Assembly: GCA_019633425.1 (NCBI GenBank)
Contig: WSUB01000010.1
Coordinates: forward strand, 62,001-126,000
Direction: 5' to 3'
DNA: 64,000 nt
From: Tulasnella sp. 424
Taxonomy: Eukaryota; Basidiomycota; Agaricomycetes; Cantharellales; Tulasnellaceae
Every line of letters begins with the position of its first letter. Within the stretch, counting starts at the first letter, position 1. A program made the translations under genes and the position numbers. The notes below the pieces were generated by a model. It saw nothing but the letters and a program-made list of their open reading frames with translations, did not search any database and had not been told where the DNA came from. This document shows, one piece after another, positions 1 through 11,912 of this stretch.

Positions 1-1196
1 TGATCCCAGCTATCGACTCTGGGGAACTCGATGATCCGGAAGACCTGGATCCTCACGATGAGGACGATGAGGACGACGAGCCGGAGGAAGATGAACCAGC
101 CGAAAGCGACGGTGTTGATTCCGCCCCGGGCACACAAGAACCACAAGGAGTTGTTTCACCACACTTACCGCCTGCTCCTATTCCAGCCATTCTCGCTTTA
201 CCGCATGTTTCCCCTGTGATCGACCCACCAGCGCAACTCGGTCCTCCTCCAGTCCAACCGCCACCAGATCCAGAATACAAGTGGCTCACAACGTTACGCT
301 GCGTCGATTCAACTACGACGGATACTTTTGCTCCTCGCGGCAGAATCCTTCGCGTTGGACCTTTGGATCACTACGTCTCCATACTGCGCTCAACAGAAGA
401 CGGTAAAATCGAAATATTCACGACCGCGGCACTTCATTCGAAACCAGAAATCCCTCAACCTGCGCAGGGCAACCGCACGGCACAAGCGCATCTAGGGAGG
501 GCTGCACGGCAACAACAGGAACAGCAGAACCAGCAACGGTTGCCAATGCCCGCCTTCAACTTCCGAGCCCTCATACCTCCGCCGATGGGAGACATGACCG
601 CCGGTTTAAGAAATATGTTGTTCCCGGCTCGTCCCTTTTCAGGGCCACTTCAGTCAAGCGGTGCTGGCCCCAGTCAACCGCGAGCGAGCAGCGCCCCGAG
701 CAGCTCCGCGGTCGACATCAACGACGTCGTGGCACAGGTCAACCTCGAAGCCGTCATGGCGGAAATCGACCGAGCCGGTCCATCAGGGTCTAGCCAATCT
801 CGAGCCCCACCTTCTTTGCTCGGCTTTCAACCACGACCCATGGCATCATCACTCCCTTCAGCACCTTTATCAGGACCTTCCTCGCCATCCAGCACTAGGT
901 CCAATCCCATGGAATCGGCCCAGTCAACCAACCCACACTCTCGCATGGGTGCCTACGCAGAAGGAGACTTCCAATATCTCGACTACCAGGCGCCTGGGGA
1001 GGTCTGGGCTTCGACAGTGGATGATGTCAGTGGCAAGATCTGCTTAGTGGTAGAAAACATCGAGGAAAGACCAGAGATCGTAGTCTTGGACTATGGATGG
1101 GACTTTTGGAAAATCGAAAACAATGAGGAAAAGCAGTGGGACACGCGGAACGAGGATGCCACTGGGGGCTGGGTGGTCAGAAGTCAAAGCGTCTGA
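1..1196 (+). CDS. 3' end of an unrecognised acidic, Pro/Ser-rich protein
   Basis: An open frame runs from the left edge (first full codon at base 3) to a TGA at 1194-1196, so only the C-terminal ~397 residues are present and the start lies outside. It opens with an acidic Asp/Glu block (bases 42-110), then a Pro-rich linker, a short structured-looking stretch at about 270-450 (containing LRCVDSTTTD and GKIEIFTTAALHSKP), a Gln-rich run (about 505-545), a long Ser/Pro/Ala-rich region and a compact C-terminal segment at 950-1120 (motifs EGDFQYLDYQAPGEVW and EIVVLDYGWDFWKIEN). I do not recognise the family. The low-complexity make-up with conserved-looking aromatic islands would fit a regulatory scaffold, but that is a guess. 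It converges on the Doa1 gene, with 232 bp between stop codons. Confidence 0.65.
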   Translation, partial: IPAIDSGELDDPEDLDPHDEDDEDDEPEEDEPAESDGVDSAPGTQEPQGVVSPHLPPAPIPAILALPHVSPVIDPPAQLGPPPVQPPPDPEYKWLTTLRCVDSTTTDTFAPRGRILRVGPLDHYVSILRSTEDGKIEIFTTAALHSKPEIPQPAQGNRTAQAHLGRAARQQQEQQNQQRLPMPAFNFRALIPPPMGDMTAGLRNMLFPARPFSGPLQSSGAGPSQPRASSAPSSSAVDINDVVAQVNLEAVMAEIDRAGPSGSSQSRAPPSLLGFQPRPMASSLPSAPLSGPSSPSSTRSNPMESAQSTNPHSRMGAYAEGDFQYLDYQAPGEVWASTVDDVSGKICLVVENIEERPEIVVLDYGWDFWKIENNEEKQWDTRNEDATGGWVVRSQSV

Positions 1197-1428
1197 TAGC
1201 TGGTGGGAGGAAGAAGGGAAGCCCCCGAGCTCGACCTTTGAAAATGGGCAGCGTCCTGCCCGAAGTATCCTATGCATCCTGCACGTCTGTTAGGCACCCT
1301 TGGCATCACTTTCATTCCGAATCACATTATGAATTCTCAATCGTGTATGAGTAGCCACATTGACTTCAATTGATAGCTAATAGCATCGTCCTCTTGGTCC
1401 ACCTCGGCGGATTCGGCGAGAGCGACGT

Positions 1429-4400
1429 TCAGCCGGTCAAAAAGAGTTTGATCTCCGCGGCTAGTGTGCGCATCCTATCCTCCGGGAACCTTGTGGGCAC
1501 CGCTTCGACGACCGACAATAGCGATGAATCACGGTTTTGCGATCCGCCGACCTAGCCAAATATTCAGTATGGGCAGTGAAGAAATGAGTTCCCAACGTAC
1601 AATGTTGCCCAAAGCTACGAGTGCACGATATGCTGTTTCAGAGTCCGACGCTTCTTGTTGCACCGCCTGTCGACGCATTGTCAGCAGTCGAATGATTCCT
1701 GGGAGCGTTAGGTTTCACCTTCAGCACATAGCCCTGGTATTGGGTGTTCTTTAGACTGTCTGGGGACTTGGCGAGACCCACGCAAGAGATGCTGGAGGTG
1801 ACAAAGATTAATGATGAGTGCAGACATTCCAGAAAAGCAGTACTTACTTGAGGAGTAGGGTTGCATACGCAAGACGCTGTGTTTTACTGAGATACTCGTA
1901 GGGCAGTGCGTTTAGTGAAGTGATGAGCTACGGCGAGAAAGGGCATGTCAGTTACCGTAGCGCGGACGGGGTGGCATGACCTACAGAACTTATCCAATCG
2001 TTGGCCCCGTAAGTGGTTCCATCGGTCCATACTTGGAGGCAGTTAGCGAATGCTCGCAGAACCAGGAGCACGTTCGTCTCCCATGATTTTGACATGGGCT
2101 GTTCTTCCGAAACCTTGGGCAAGTTATTCCAGTTCGATGCCTCCAATAGCGCCTCCAGGATTAGGGAGGATGCGTTCGGCGGTGCACCAGCCGGGAGAGG
2201 AGCGAAGAAGAGAAGTAAGCGAACTAGATCAATAACTATAAACAATCCCAGCGTTAGGGATTCAATAAAGTCTCCTGGGTTGTGCCGAGAACGTACGAGG
2301 GAAGCGTTGACCTTCCGGCCATCGTGCCAATATTTGAAGAACGGTATCAACATCGGTCCACGTCAACTCTGAAGGGGGTTTTGATGGCCCAACGGAGCCT
2401 GAGACCTTCTGTAAGAAATTGAAGATCCTTTCGAGAACGCCAAGTTCTGGTTTTGAAAGGGAAATAACAGAAATGGTCTTTTTTTGACAATATATGTTTA
2501 GTGGACGCCAGGATATGCGATCTTAAGTCGCGTGGGACGTACCACCTCGCTCTTGATGGCGTCGTTTAGCTGTAAGAGTTTGGTGCGCATGGCAGGAACA
2601 TTGCATTGTCTGAAAGGCAAGGTCCACCTCTGCAGAACGAAACAATTCAGTCTCGAGGTTGCAATCTAGTAGAGATGATGGCTTACGACTGGGAGAGTTT
2701 TCGTCTTTTGTGCTGGTGGTGGTGGGGTTACCGTGGTTCCCGGCGGTGCATATCGCGAAGCGCCGGTGAACGGATCGCTGAACGCTCCCGGTGGAGTGGG
2801 ACTCGCCGAGTAGGGCGAAGCTGCGGGTTGATACCGACCTGCGCCTAGAGCTGGAGATTAAGCCGCTGACAACTCGCCAACATCTGGTCATGTACGAACC
2901 GGTAAATGGATCCGAGTAGCCCGATGCTGCGCTAGGGGCAGCGGAGGAACCGGCAGCGGAGGAGCCCGGCTGATATCTCGAAGCACCTGCCCAAAAATGA
3001 ACGATGCATCCGATACGCAAGAGAGGTTTACGCACCGGTGAATGGATCAACATATTCGTTGCTCGACCCGATGTTAACCCCACCCACTTGTTGCTCAATG
3101 AACTTGACAACCTGATCCAAATAGCTCATAGGGAGGTCGTTCTGTCCCAGGAAGCGCTGGGCAGCAACATAAGGATTTTCTAAAAGGAAAGTTTAAATCG
3201 ACTTGTTGTGTTAGGTCTGATATGAATACTTACCGTTGGCGTTGTAAGGGAGTTGCAACTTCGGGGCACCTTCTTGAACGTCGACTTCGAAAACGTAGTC
3301 CCATTCCTTTCCCATGTACGTCTTCTTCTCCGTTGTCCCCACAGCGTCCGTCATCTCCCCTACCTTCAACCAAGATCCCCCGGTCCACGTGTAAACGTCG
3401 ACCGCGCCAGAAGCGCTACGAACCAGCTTGTTCTCGCCTTCCTTCTTGCCAGGAGTGTTGAGCGCTTCCTCTCCCGGGAGCTTACTCTTATCAACAGAGC
3501 CCGCAGATTGCCTTTTAATTCAATCAGTGATTGATTTCGGTTCAAATTTTGTGAAAATGCATACGTTGGGATGGCCTGGCTAGCCACTAAGTCATCAAAC
3601 GCCTGAATAAATGCAGTTAGCTCCCTAAACTTTCAACCGTATGGACGATACTTAGCCCTACCTTCAAGTCACCTTCAGACGCCCATCGCTCTTCGGTAGC
3701 ACTAAATACACGGATCGCTTTGTCGCTTGCCCCGCTGACGATATCACCATTTGGCGTATAGGACACCGTCCACACGGAAATTGCTGGGTGAACTATGACT
3801 TGGGAAGACTCGCCGTCTCGCCATACCCGAACCGTCCGATCCTCGCCGCTTGACACAATATCGCCGTTTGGAAGTGCCGCGATGGAGTAAACGAAAGATG
3901 TGTGACCAGAGAGGACGAAAATGCTATCGCCTTCAACCGTCCATACGCGAACATCACCGTCATTGGAGCAGGAGGCAAAGCCGATTTCAGGTATCAAAGT
4001 GAGACCACGAACAGCATCTGTGTGCCCAGTGAACGTGCGGACTTGCTTGTGGTGGTCCCAGAGCCTAATCGTCTTGTCCGCTGACGCGGTCAGGAACTCC
4101 GTTTCCGTCAGCGCGATTGCAGCGAGCACCGACAATTCATGCCCTCGAAGCTCATACAGATTCTTAAAATCCTTCCAGACACGCGCGGTCCTGTTGGAGT
4201 GACATTATTGGAGATCTGCCCGACGCCAACGCACAGGCCTTGCTCACCGATCCCAGGATCCGGAAATTATGAGGCCTTCCGCTGAAATATTCAACGAGCA
4301 GACATTGTCGCTATGACCAATCAACCTATATGCGGGCTCGTCGGTGCCCGAACCGATAACGTAGACGTTTATAAGGCTATCTTGAGAGCCAGTGACCATA

Positions 4401-4761
4401 TAACCTGAAATAGACAAATATTAGTATATTGACTGAGATGTGGTAATCGCAGAGGACTTTGCCTTTGGGTGCTTCCGTAGTGGGAGGAATGTATGCTATG
4501 GCATTCACAAAGCGATCACTAGCTTTGTAAGTCTCTGAGATGGTCCATGAGGACTTGTCGTCAGGACGCGTCCATACGATGGCGGTGGAGTCTCGAGACG
4601 CGGACAGCAGTAGCGTGGGTGAAGGGGACGCGACCGCCCGGACCTATAGAGCAAGTTCAGAGACCGGGTGAGCCACATTGATCGCGTGGGTGAATATAAT
4701 GGTCTCATACGTCTTGTGAATGGCCGTTGAGGGTGGCGGAGAGTTTGTACATTATGGTCAT
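1429..4761 (-). CDS. DOA1: Doa1/Ufd3/PLAA ubiquitin-binding WD40 adaptor of Cdc48/p97
   Basis: Doa1 (human PLAA) binds ubiquitin and Cdc48 and acts in ubiquitin recycling, ER- and mitochondria-associated degradation and endosomal sorting. The N-terminus reads MYKLSATLNGHSQDV, split by an intron, followed by WD40 blades across 4720-3660 (ASRDSTAIVWT, SGSWDRTARVWKDF, TASADKTIRLWD, SSGEDRTVRVWRDG). A PFU domain follows at about 3440-3110 (GKEWDYVFEVDVQEGAPKL, then LPYNANENPYVAAQRFL). The linker repeats a DPFTG...RYxP motif three times (about 3090-2760). A PUL domain fills 2620-1429 (NVLLVLRAFANCL; end RTLAAEIKLFLTG then TGA). Two in-frame ATGs open the gene (4761 and 4752); family alignment favours 4752. 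At least seven introns, one of which (4405-4462) must be GC-AG to keep frame. Family call is very secure; exon joins between 3.0 and 2.0 kb are less so. Confidence 0.93.
4405..4462 (-). other. GC-AG intron in DOA1
   Basis: The frame of the WD40 exons on both sides requires a phase-1 join giving APK-G-YMVTGSQD. That join only works with a GC donor (AAAG followed by GCAAAG) and a TTTCAG acceptor, making a 58-nt intron. The nearest GT would shift the downstream frame. Confidence 0.75.
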
Positions 4762-5669
4762 CGACGAGGCGTTGAAGGTTGCGAAATTGGCCCAGATAAT
4801 CGAGTGGTGTAAGGCTTTATACCGAATTTCCCGAGTACGTTGACCCGTAGAAAATGGACGATGATTCTACACGCTGCTGAGGAAGACAGCGCCTTGTTCG
4901 TCGGGGGTCGTAGAAAGTCGAGACTCCGTTCGCTGAATCTAGATTAGGGATCTGGACTGCGAGAAAGACTAATCACGAGCGACCTGTTGCTGCCCCCCGC
5001 TCGCTTGTCGCTGATACTGCTCGTTCTTTCTCGTATGTTCCAGAATGCCAGGTATAGCAGCCTATGACATCAGTGTGGTACGACCGTGCAGTTCCTGAAA
5101 GACCGGATGAATACCGGACGCATTAACGGCTCAGGGGAACTCGTAGTGGCCCTAAGCTCGTGCCGCGGCCAGACCATGGGCGAGTGATGTGCGAGGCTAT
5201 GGACTGCACTTGATTGCATCCCCATTCAAACCTTAACGTGCACTCATCAAGAGATCGATTGACCAATAGTGATAAGAGATTTCCGGCGAAGAAACAGTAA
5301 TTATGAACGCCTGACGGAAAGCCCTGCTCCTTGGATGCAGGTATATTTCGTGGACAAATTTCCCCAACAGGTATGTACACCGAGTATAAGCGAGGGAAGT
5401 AACAGTCTTACAGCAAGCCCTGCCAATCTTCGGGACGACTTCCGATTGCCACGGAATTAGGTTCCGGCATTGTGAGACGCTAGAGTCTCCCCTTCCTTGA
5501 GTAGCGCCGAGGAACTTTCATTAGCTAGATGAAGAGATATCGACATCCGCGCGAAGGCATCCATGGGCGAACAGAGGGCGAGGTTAGTCTACAAGATCGT
5601 TGGTCTGGGGCCAGATCCATAGTCCGCCCTAAGCGAAGCAATTGATCAGTCGCGTCTGCAGCATCTAGG
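4762..5669. other. Intergenic, no gene seen
   Basis: This 0.9 kb lies between the DOA1 start codon and the 3' end of the P450, so it holds the DOA1 promoter and the P450 3' UTR. Open frames here are under 90 codons and none resembles a protein I know. No tRNA, repeat or transposon remnant was seen. Confidence 0.6.
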
Positions 5670-7886
5670 TCAGGGATCAGCTGATACCTTGACGCTCAGT
5701 GTCAACGAGGCTTGGGGCCAGACTCTTTCAATGAGCTTCCTTCTTATCAGCTGGGGTTCTTGGTGCCAGTGGGACGGTGGACATGATCCCTTTGGTTGCA
5801 CGCCGGGCGCAAGCTCAAAGCTGAAGCGCTGAAGAACCCTCACAAGGACGTATGACGTGACGTTATACGCAAATTGTTGCCCTGGCTTTGACTGTCAGCA
5901 ACAAAGAATATGCCTGGACCGGTAAGAATCTCACCCAGACACTGTTGTGAATGATTGTTAGCTATCAGACAAGGCCAAGGAGTTGTATACATGCTTACCA
6001 GTCGCGGCCCTGCACTGAAGGGAACGTACGCATTTACGCGCTTTGGATCCCTAGCGTCTCCAGATATCCAACGTTCTGGACGAAACTCCTCACAATCGTC
6101 TCCCCATACCTCCCGGTCGCGATGAAAGATGAAGGGAACGAACGTTATGGATGTTCTTCCGGGCATCCAAAGAGGTCCTTTGGCGGAGGGGAGTGTGATC
6201 GGATTGACTAGATCGGCGATTAAACAATAGTGCACACTGAGATCAAACTGAATCTTTACTCACTGGAACGCCGTATGTTGAAAGGGACGGGCGGGAACAG
6301 TCGAAGGGTCTCGTCGATGACTGCGCGGACTGTCCGCGAATCAAGTAAATGCAAAGCTCGGGAGCGAAGGGCGGGACCGAGCTTACGGTAAGTCAATTGT
6401 TTCAGGGAATCTGTGCCTTGAATGGAGTTGTTACCAAACGCGGCGAAAATCTCGCTTTTCAAGCGTTGAGTAATGTCTGGATTTGTGGCGAGAATGTACA
6501 GGCAAAACGTCAAGAGAGATGCAGTCTGTAAAGGAGAGTCAGCTAACGGGTAATCTAGAATAGATAAAATAGGCACCGTATCCCTTCCTGCAAGCAGGAA
6601 GTTCAGGAGTTCGTCCTTGACTAGCTCTCGGTCTGAGGGCAGCAAGTCAGAGACATCCGGGACTCACGAAGCACTCGTTTAACGGACCTTCATCGATAGC
6701 TGTGTTAATTAAGTGGTCAATGAACTTGTAGTCGGGATTATCCTTCAGCTCATTCTTGTCTGTGGTTCCAAGCTGTTCATGCCGAGCCCAAGCTGTGGCG
6801 AGGACGGGATCTACGAAGGCATCAATGATCGCTTTAGGTCGAAGGGTCTTGTCCCCAAACGGTTCAAAGTATTTGTACCAAGAGGCTCCTCTGAAAATCC
6901 ATTATGAGAAGTCCTATTTATGAGGGTGAGCGATCGCAGAAACACACATGCGGACTCGTTTGGTAATGATGGCGCTGATTTCTTCGAAGGCTGCTGCGAA
7001 TGAAGGCTGCAAGGTCGGCGAAGCATCTCCTGGTTTCTCGCGGAAAACGTCTGCGAGACTGTTCGTGGTCACGCCGAAGAGGAAATCCGTCGTGATGTCG
7101 AGAGTCAAAGCTTTGAACGCGGCCTGCGGGTTGGTGTCTCAGCTGTTGTCTTGTTCGCCTCTACTAAAGCCTCGCTAGGTACCTGGATGTCCAAGGCTGC
7201 TGGTTGGGCTGCTCGCGTTTGGAGTCCTTCTAGGAAGGTGTCGACGTGACGCTCCAGTAATTGCACATCTGCAATCCTACTACGACTGAAGAACGGCCGT
7301 GCCGTTGCTCGGTGCTAGGTTCGGGAACATCGCTATGGTCAGTAACCAAGGGAGAGGCAAATGTGTCCGGGCGGTCACCAACTCTTTCCCAAAGCGGGCC
7401 ATCAACGGCGAAAATGCCATTACCGAGGAAGGTGTGGCACATCCGATTCCATTTTTCGCTTTTTTCAAAACTATCGAGATCGTGCAAGACTGCGCGGCCG
7501 ACCTCCGGGTCCGCTGAAGGGGGGCTCGTATCAGCGACAAGTGCATCTGCTTGTCTGCCATGCGTAGACGACTGACCGCTGACGATCTGGTGGGACCAAA
7601 GTATCCCCATGTCGAAGGTTGGGCCGTATTCTTTGCACCAGCGAGAAATACCCTCAGTAGGATAGTCACTGGACTCCGAGTATATGAGTTCCAGGAGTAT
7701 GTCTATATTTCCCGGCCATTTTCCTCTGATTTTTGGGACTGGTTGGGTTCCGTTCAGAGGCCCTCTTTCGTCAGCGGGTCTTAGGCGTCGAGCCCCATAA
7801 ATTGCTATCAGAGCACCAGTAAAAGCCGAAGCAAGCACATATCCTAGAGATACGGATGAAAGGGCGCCTTCAAGGCTCCAGTCCAT
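5670..7886 (-). CDS. Cytochrome P450 monooxygenase, CYP63/CYP52-clan-like
   Basis: A membrane-bound heme monooxygenase, probably of the ER. The N-terminus (from MDWSLEGALSSV at 7886) carries one hydrophobic anchor, then a Pro-containing hinge and KIRGKWPGNIDILLEL, typical of basidiomycete CYP63-like enzymes. The helix-C region WNRMCHTFLGNGIFAVDG joins across an intron to HRATARPFFSRSRI. Further landmarks are TLDITTDFLFGV, the I-helix oxygen-binding AGRDT (about 6590), the K-helix ExxR in ETLRLFPPVPF (about 6300), the PERF-like FRPERW (about 6080) and the heme loop FSAGPR-L-CLG, split by an intron just before the ligand Cys. A last intron inside CLG leads to QQFAYNVTSYVLVRVLQRF and the stop at 5670. 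All core motifs are intact, so it should be active. Substrate unknown; alkane or fatty-acid hydroxylation is the family precedent. It shares its promoter with the Rco1-like gene. No other secondary-metabolism gene is nearby. Confidence 0.9.
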
Positions 7887-8245
7887 TGCGAGGGAGGGGC
7901 AGAGTTGTGGTGGTGAAACATCAGCCGCGGGGGACCTTGTGAGAGGAAGTCGACACCCGGTCTCTACGGTCATCAAGTGGCTCTCTCGTTCTAGTTACGA
8001 CTGGCCAGTAAGTCGCTCCCAAAGTCTCGTATTCCGCCGCTCTGACAGGCTATACATCAAGATAGGGAATATCCTCGCCTTCCTTAGGGGTTTTCGGCCA
8101 GCGACAAAAAGCCAAGGAACGACCAAGCGTGTCGTTAGAGCTGGGGCTGAGGACGGTGCCTTCCTGCACAACCACAGCCGTCACCCATCTCGGGCTGGAG
8201 AGAATCAGCCACGAGCGAGAGAGTCTTAAACGCTTTGGTGAGTCT
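7887..8245. promoter_or_regulatory. Divergent promoter, P450 and Rco1-like gene
   Basis: 359 bp separate the two start codons. Both 5' UTRs and core promoters must lie here. No convincing TATA box or named factor site was recognised. Confidence 0.4.
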
Positions 8246-11200
8246 ATGAGTATCTATCACGGTTCGTACGTGACGCTGACACCACCCGTCCGTCGAATGC
8301 AGTCGGGCTCCCCGTCAGCTGGCGAGCCACCTGCATCATCGACACCTGGGGGCCTTTCAACAATGGCTTCGTCTTACACCGCTTCATCTATTCCAGCATG
8401 CCTGATGGCATACCAGCCTCCTTTAGAGGCCCCCGTCGCCCTTGATGGCGTCGATATTTCCCTTGCGACCGAGGTATTGCCCCCTCCGCCCCCCATTCTC
8501 AACCACACAGCGAAGAAACCAGCGGATTACCTCAGAAAGAGGGCTCTCCCGAGCTACCTTCCATCGACAGACCCAGGCTCCACATACAGTGCTGGGACCG
8601 GCGTCAAAGTGATCGACTATGTTCCAACTACAGATGAAGAAAGCCCGGAACGAACTTCCAAGAGGAAACGACCCAGGACTGACAAGATAGATACGAGGCA
8701 AGCATGGTCACCTTCTTTTTACGGTGGTGCTGTGGTTGGGGCCATCAGCACCGGTCTTGTTTGCCCCGTTTCATTACTGACCGCCACCTCGTTGACTTCG
8801 CAGTCGCCCCTCGAACGCGTCTGCTGGCGTGGATACCTCCGCGATAGTAATCGACGGTCAAGATGTCACTGTTGGCGAACCTGTGGGGCCCTCGGGTACT
8901 ACGGATGTTGAGCCCCCAACCCCAGCCTCATTGCCTCCTGACGCAAACAGCGAAGCATCATTGAGCGGCGTACCCCCTCACATGGACAGCCAACGGTCAA
9001 GAAGATCATCCAGCTTGCTCGCCTCCTCTCGTCTAAGCCAACTCGATTGGAGTCTAAGTCTACGAGGGACAATGAAACAGAAAGAGTCTGACGAGCGGTT
9101 GAATGGAGATGCCGAACGCCGGACTACGCCAGTGGCAGGCTCTGAGGAGGTCAAAACTTCCAAAGGGAAAGGGAAAGCAAAAGAAGCCGCCGATGATCAG
9201 GTAAGTTAGGTTTCTCGTTAGAAGGATTTTTTTTTATCTCTAACTTAAATATCTTCTGCACAGCGTAATTCGTCAGTGTGTTCTACATGTGGAATGTCCC
9301 TATCATATACACCGACAGGCGCTATCTGCTGCGATGGTTGTCCCCGCTCATTCCATCTTTGCTGTCTCGAACCACCCCTCGAGGAGCTCGACATCGGGAA
9401 GGGAGATTGGTACTGTGTAAAGTGCTCAGTAGAGCGTGGAGATCCGTATCAAGTAACGTCATGTTTCAATCATAAGCGTCAAGCGTGTAGCTTACATCCT
9501 TTCGTAAAGAACGTATCTGAAGCCACTGCTGGTCTTCTGACAGATTTAGTCAATCAGGCGCCCTCTCAATTGCCATCTGTATTTCTCTTGCCGGAAGATA
9601 TCCGAACGTATTTCCGTGATGGCGAGTTCTTTGTTCCCTAAGCTTTGCTTCATAATTGACGGGGATTGCCACAGTGGGAACTACGACGGAAGGAACGTAT
9701 ATCGATACAGGGGAACTCCGTGGGCTGAAGAACAAGTGGGGTTTCTCCTTCTATCTCCAATTCTTTGATCTGACTCCTCATCCAGTCGGCCCGGTTTCGT
9801 GGAAGAGCGTGACCCTTATAAGCTTAAAGACAGACAAGGTCTTCCCGTTTTCTGCTATAAGTGCCGGGGTTCAGCTGCTCCGCATGGCGATCACCAGCTG
9901 TTCCAAGCATCCGAACCTACCCAAGATCCGCCGCCCTCTGGTATTACCTCTGGGCTTGGTCGGCTTGTGATTACACGATCATCTCGGAGATTACGAAGTT
10001 CTGAGGCCACCGAAAGCACCGAATCAGGACGAGGAGGAGAAGACACTGTCACCAGGCTGCAACTAGACAATGATGAGGCAATGGGTAGCTCGATGCCTGT
10101 CGGGTCAAGCAGCCTAGCAGACTCTCAAAGTGAGAGTCTTCCGTCAAGCATGACGCAGCAAACTACAAGCGGCCACCGAAGATCAGCGCGAAAGTCGGCA
10201 CCGGTCCAGAAGGACCATGCACCAAAGCTCGTGGTCGTGAAGACGGAACCTGACGATATTGTCGTTTTTTCGGAATCACCTGACAACGCCATCGCTCCGG
10301 GCCTCAGCCTGAACGCGGCAAACACAGCAAGTGGCTGGAGGGCTATGATATCGTGCGACTACTGTCTTCTTTCCTGGCATTTGGATTGCTTGGACCCCCC
10401 CCTGGTTTGCCTTCCGCCACCTCACAAGAAGTGGATGTGTCCTAACCACGTTGAACATGTATTGGTAAGCCAGACTTGTTTGACCGATCCCGCTCCAAGG
10501 ACCCATTTCGTTGTCTCCCTACTAGCCCAAGAGACGAATACCGCGTCAACTGAAGACTATTACCTTGCCCTCCGCGCCGGCGGCTCCGAGCACCCGCCGA
10601 AAGGCACAGTATAACATAGAAGTAATTCCAACAGTCGAATCTCGTTCCACCGAGCCTCAGTCCAACCGAATCGTATCCAACCCTCAAACGTCTAAGGACG
10701 ATTCCTTCCTGGATCTTCGTAGTAGCAAAAAGCGAAAAGCCTCCAACTCAGATATCGCAAGCCAGCAAGATTCTATCGATCAAAACATCAACTCTGTCAG
10801 GTATCGTAAACCTGAGCAGAGTATCCGTGTAGACTTTTGGAACTTCGTCTCCCGGTGGGTTGCTTTCTCGGCAAGCAACACGCAGTCCTGACCCCGGCTC
10901 CTTAGGCCAAATAGAGTAAAATCGCTTCGGAAATCGACTGGGCTTGTTCGGACTACATCTTCTACGGAATCGTCTTTATCAACGCTCAGCTCGACTTCAG
11001 ACAGCGAACTGGAAGTTGATTCTGCGGCGTCAAAGCGATCGAGGAGAATATCGTCACGCATCTGGAATGCTGCTCGGAATCCAGAGCTTGCAGCTCAAGT
11101 ATGGAACCACCCCCTCGTGAATCGTGCTAGTGTTTCTAACACGGCTGCAACAGGCTCTCCTCGACCTTAAAACAGGCTCTCGACATACCTCCACTGGCGT

Positions 11201-11737
11201 TCAGACCGAGAGGCAATCTAGCTCAATCGACCTCGCAGAGCTGCAACCTTCCTCCAACCTAGGTCTCATTGTTAAAACGGCTCTGAATGGAGTTGTAAGT
11301 AGCATCCCTAACTTGGCTTGGGCAAGTCTAATGTGAAGACCTTTCAGGTTGCTAAACCCGCAGATACGGAGGACAAGGCGCCGGAACCGCTGAGCGCTCC
11401 ACCGAGTCCACCCAAATCTGGATCTTCATCTTTCAAGATCCGGATTCCAGGATTGGCTTCGCGTGCGGCAAACGGCGTTACGGCGTCACCTCCCAAGCCA
11501 ACTGGGCCTCGTCGATCAACGCGTCAAAAGGAACCCACAACGTCGATCGTAAAACCCAACACGCAGAATAAGACTGTGCCTCCCGCCTCTGCCAGCGATC
11601 CCCGTTTCTCTCACCTTGCAAAACCGCCTACAAATGCCGTCCCTATATCTTCTGAGGAGTTCGAGTCTCTGAGGGCTGTCAAGCAACTTCTAGCCGTCAA
11701 AGGGGAGAAAGCTTTGATGGAATGGCTCAAATCTTAG
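8246..11737 (+). CDS. RCO1: Rco1-like double PHD-finger protein (Rpd3S histone deacetylase complex)
   Basis: Rco1 is the PHD subunit that directs Rpd3S to transcribed, H3K36-methylated nucleosomes to suppress cryptic initiation. PHD1 lies in exon 9263-9490: C-STCGMSL, then [13 protein letters not shown] and WYCVKC give the Cys4-His-Cys3 set. Downstream comes [10 protein letters not shown], then the 'GLKNKWGFS' segment. PHD2 is at 10348-10450 ([15 protein letters not shown], ending in WMCPNH). The rest is Ser/Lys-rich; the last exon ends at 11737 with [15 protein letters not shown]. Two spaced PHDs with this loop spacing match Rco1/Cti6-like proteins, Rco1 better. The start at 8246 (MSIYHGSY) is uncertain; another in-frame ATG is at 8297. 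The first intron has either a GC donor at 8698 or a weak GT donor at 8707, both in phase. Joins between 10.85 and 11.35 kb are tentative. Confidence 0.82.
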
Positions 11738-11912
11738 GTGGAATGAAGTCGGATCACTCAGACTTTGCTGTTTATTTTATTTCCCACTGTTTTTGTTACT
11801 CTTTGACTTATACGACTATGATGATGCATTGATTCGTTTCTCCCACGTGCACGGCAAGGTTTGTTTGTCACCCTGGTGCGCAAATATTTCCATCCTCCCA
11901 TCTACACTCGGC

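Noticed and set aside
5670..7886. P450 as part of a secondary-metabolite gene cluster
   Set aside because: Neighbours are Doa1 and Rco1-like housekeeping genes; no terpene cyclase, PKS, NRPS or transporter is present.
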